This document shows positions 4,797 to 6,203 of a DNA stretch of 6,203 nucleotides, in pieces; the first letter of the stretch is position 1; each line of letters starts with the position of its first letter. A program made the translations under genes and the position numbers. Source of the stretch: Actinomycetota bacterium (GTDB lineage Bacteria; Actinomycetota; Acidimicrobiia; Spongiisociales; ZC4RG35); assembly GCA_019347585.1 (NCBI GenBank), contig JAHWLC010000069.1, forward strand, positions 1 through 6,203, read 5' to 3'. The notes under the pieces were generated by a model. That model saw nothing but the letters and a program-made list of their open reading frames with translations, had not been told where the DNA came from and did no database searches.

Positions 4797-6130
4797 GCCA
4801 CAGGGCCGACGTCGTCGTCGTGGGGGCCGGGATCGTGGGCGCATCCATCGCCTATCAGCTGGCTCGTCGGGGCGTGGCGGTGATCGCGGTCGACAAGGGG
4901 AAGGGGCCTGCGGAGGGCTCCACCGGCGCCTCCTCGTCGATCTGTCGCTGCCGGTACACCCATCCCGAGGTGGTCAGGCTCGCTTTCCACGGCCAGAGCG
5001 CGTACGGGAACTGGGCGGAGTTCACCGGCCTCGACTCGCCCCGGTCGGGGCTTCATAGCGTGGGAGTCCTCTGGATGATGGGGGAGAGCCCGGCAAAGGT
5101 CGATGCCGATGTCGAAAAGCTGCGGACCGCGGAGGTCGCCGCCGAGAGCCTCGGCCCCGGGGAGGTCAACGAGCTGTTCCCCGCCCTCTCCACCTGCGCC
5201 GAGCCATTCGACCTCAGTGGCGAGACCGAGCACGTCTGCCGGCCCGGTGAGGCCTTCCTGTTCGAGTCGAGAGGCGGTTACGCCGACCCGGTCTCCGCCA
5301 ATCAGGACCTCGTCGACGCCACCCGTGCTCGAGGCGGAGAAGTCTGGTTCGACTCGAGGGTGGTCGACGTGACCAAGGGCCCCGGCGGGGTGAGCGGCGT
5401 CGCGCTGGCCGACGGCGAGGAGATCTCGGCGGGGCTCGTCATCAATGCCGCCGGCCCCTGGTGCAACCGGCTCAACACTCTCGCCGGGGCCGATCTCTCC
5501 TGGACACTCGCCCCCACCCGCGTCCAGACGGTGTATCGCCCCTGGCCCGCCGAGCTGGGCCCTCTCCCGGCGACAGCCGACTCCAGCACCGGTATCTACT
5601 TCCGACCCGAGTCCGGGGGCAGCCAGGTCCTGGTGGGGTCGGTGCTGGCCGAGGACGAGGAGGAGGTCGTAGACGACCCCGATCACTTCAAGCGCGTCCC
5701 CGACGCCGGATTCTCCGAGATGAAGCTGGCTGCTTTCCACCACCGGGTCCCTGGTCTCGAGCCCCGCGGGATGCCCACCGGCATCGCCGGGCTCTACACC
5801 ATCAATCGCGAAGACGTACATCCCGTGGTCGGGCCCACAGGCGTCGAGGGCTTCTGGGTGGCCAATGGGTTCAGCGGCCACGGCTTCAAGCTGGCTCCGG
5901 CCATCGGCTCGATGATCGCTCAGGAGGTCAGCGGGGAGAGTGGCGAGTTCGACACCGATGTCCCCATGAGCTTCTTCGCCGTCGACCGCCCTCGCATCAG
6001 GTTCCGCACGAGCGATTCGCCGCTCACCAGAAACGTATCGGGGAGCAGATACCACGGTCCGGTCCACAGGCGATCCGACCGAACGTGCTCGGCTATTTCG
6101 TCTCTCCGCTCAGGCCGAATCTCGAGATAG
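4793..6130 (+). CDS. FAD-dependent oxidoreductase of the DAO (amine/amino-acid oxidase) family with aberrant C-terminus
   Basis: The enzyme resembles sarcosine oxidase beta-subunit, dimethylglycine dehydrogenase and glycine-oxidase-type flavoproteins, which oxidise secondary amines or amino acids. ADVVVVGAGIVGASIAYQLA carries the dinucleotide-binding GxGxxG (residues 11-16) with Asp34 at the end of the second strand. A typical STG-ASS-RYTHPEVVRLA segment follows, and near the end REDVHPVVGPT and VANGFSGHGFKLAPAIG (about 356-372), the family's FAD-contacting close. The specific substrate is not readable. The start is TTG 4793, overlapping the NYN stop as TTGA; it lies just before the first strand, and the nearest GAGGAGG is 25 bases away, so coupled re-initiation is likely. 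Family resemblance runs to FFAVDRPRI (about residue 402, base 5998). The remaining roughly 43 residues, to TAG 6130, are antisense to alpha-mannosidase sequence and are probably not native. Confidence 0.85.
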   Translation: MSHRADVVVVGAGIVGASIAYQLARRGVAVIAVDKGKGPAEGSTGASSSICRCRYTHPEVVRLAFHGQSAYGNWAEFTGLDSPRSGLHSVGVLWMMGESPAKVDADVEKLRTAEVAAESLGPGEVNELFPALSTCAEPFDLSGETEHVCRPGEAFLFESRGGYADPVSANQDLVDATRARGGEVWFDSRVVDVTKGPGGVSGVALADGEEISAGLVINAAGPWCNRLNTLAGADLSWTLAPTRVQTVYRPWPAELGPLPATADSSTGIYFRPESGGSQVLVGSVLAEDEEEVVDDPDHFKRVPDAGFSEMKLAAFHHRVPGLEPRGMPTGIAGLYTINREDVHPVVGPTGVEGFWVANGFSGHGFKLAPAIGSMIAQEVSGESGEFDTDVPMSFFAVDRPRIRFRTSDSPLTRNVSGSRYHGPVHRRSDRTCSAISSLRSGRISR

Positions 6131-6203
6131 TCGTCGATCACAACGGTCTGGCCGTCGAGCAAAAACCCACGGTAATCTTCCCGCTCCCTCAGCACGTCCA
6201 GCA
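5920..6203 (-). pseudogene. Alpha-mannosidase (GH38) N-terminal fragment, interrupted near 5998
   Basis: The frame enters from the right window edge and reads LLDGQTVVIDDYLEIRPE, then IGPWY-like TGPWYLLPDTFLVSGESLVRNLM. This is a clear match to the N-terminal catalytic-domain pattern of GH38 alpha-mannosidases (DGQ...DYLE.RPE...GPWY..PDEFLVSGESLIRNL). These enzymes remove alpha-mannosyl residues using a zinc ion and a nucleophilic Asp, and are usually about 800-1000 residues long. The visible resemblance ends at about base 5998; from there to TGA 5922-5920 the residues (RGRSTAKK onward) are simply the reverse complement of the oxidoreductase end. The expected zinc/nucleophile segment, which would follow shortly after RNL, is absent, so the fragment cannot be a working mannosidase as assembled. 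Its start lies outside the window; the GTG at 6195 is internal, because the in-frame reading LDV continues upstream. Confidence 0.75.
5985..6003. other. Breakpoint between oxidoreductase and GH38 sequence
   Basis: On the plus strand the oxidoreductase follows its family up to VDRPRI (5981-5998). On the minus strand the GH38 fragment follows its family down to RNLM (about 6006-5995). The two homologies meet within a few bases and neither continues past the other, leaving no intergenic space, stop or terminator. That is the signature of a rearrangement joint, a collapsed pseudogene, or an assembly chimera. No insertion-sequence end, target duplication or long repeat is visible at the joint. Confidence 0.6.

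Noticed and set aside
3756..4844. Minus-strand open frame of 362 codons opposite the NYN-LOTUS gene
   Set aside because: It mirrors the coding strand of a well-supported gene, has shadow-type composition and no family motif.
4775..6067. Minus-strand open frame of 430 codons opposite the oxidoreductase
   Set aside because: It is a complementary shadow rich in Gly, Asp and Val repeats. The sense strand carries the GxGxxG and GFSGHGF motifs.

Overview
The window is about two-thirds G+C with strong G/C bias at third codon positions. Gene contents point to a high-GC actinobacterium, possibly an uncultured lineage such as the Acidimicrobiia. The main clues are a membrane hydrolase that opens with the RVHGVSGTPPE motif typical of actinobacterial integral membrane proteins, TANNNT -10 boxes placed so that the mRNAs would be (nearly) leaderless, and frequent GTG/TTG starts. 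The lineage is an inference and no rRNA marker is present.

Layout. Leftward (minus) from about 3742 to the left edge lies an apparent operon. It begins with a multi-pass membrane alpha/beta-hydrolase (3742 to 1802), followed by a roughly 200-base segment that stays open in shifted frames. Next come the archaeal-type cofactor-independent phosphoglycerate mutase apgM (1594 to 326) and the first 76 codons of a ribose-phosphate pyrophosphokinase, prs (230 to the left edge). Rightward (plus) from 3792 is a gene for a NYN-domain ribonuclease-like protein carrying two C-terminal OST-HTH/LOTUS modules. It overlaps by four bases (TTGA) a DAO-family FAD-dependent oxidoreductase. A 49-base divergent intergenic region (3743-3791) separates the two transcription units. 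The right end carries, on the minus strand, the N-terminal part of a GH38 alpha-mannosidase that enters from the right edge and loses family resemblance near 5990-6000, exactly where the oxidoreductase also loses it.

How the parts relate. ApgM (3-phosphoglycerate/2-phosphoglycerate exchange) and Prs (PRPP synthesis) are central-metabolism housekeeping genes; their cotranscription with the membrane hydrolase is inferred from strand and spacing. The NYN-LOTUS protein is predicted to act on RNA, and its tight coupling to a flavin amine-oxidase-like enzyme has no obvious functional explanation.

The two points most worth checking are both sequence-integrity questions with possible biology behind them. 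One is the sharp FAD-oxidoreductase/GH38 junction near 5998, which could be a rearrangement, gene decay or assembly chimera. The other is the end of the membrane hydrolase, where a one-base shift appends a 53-residue tail that looks like the missing family C-terminus. I see no RNA genes, CRISPR arrays, insertion sequences or convincing terminators.
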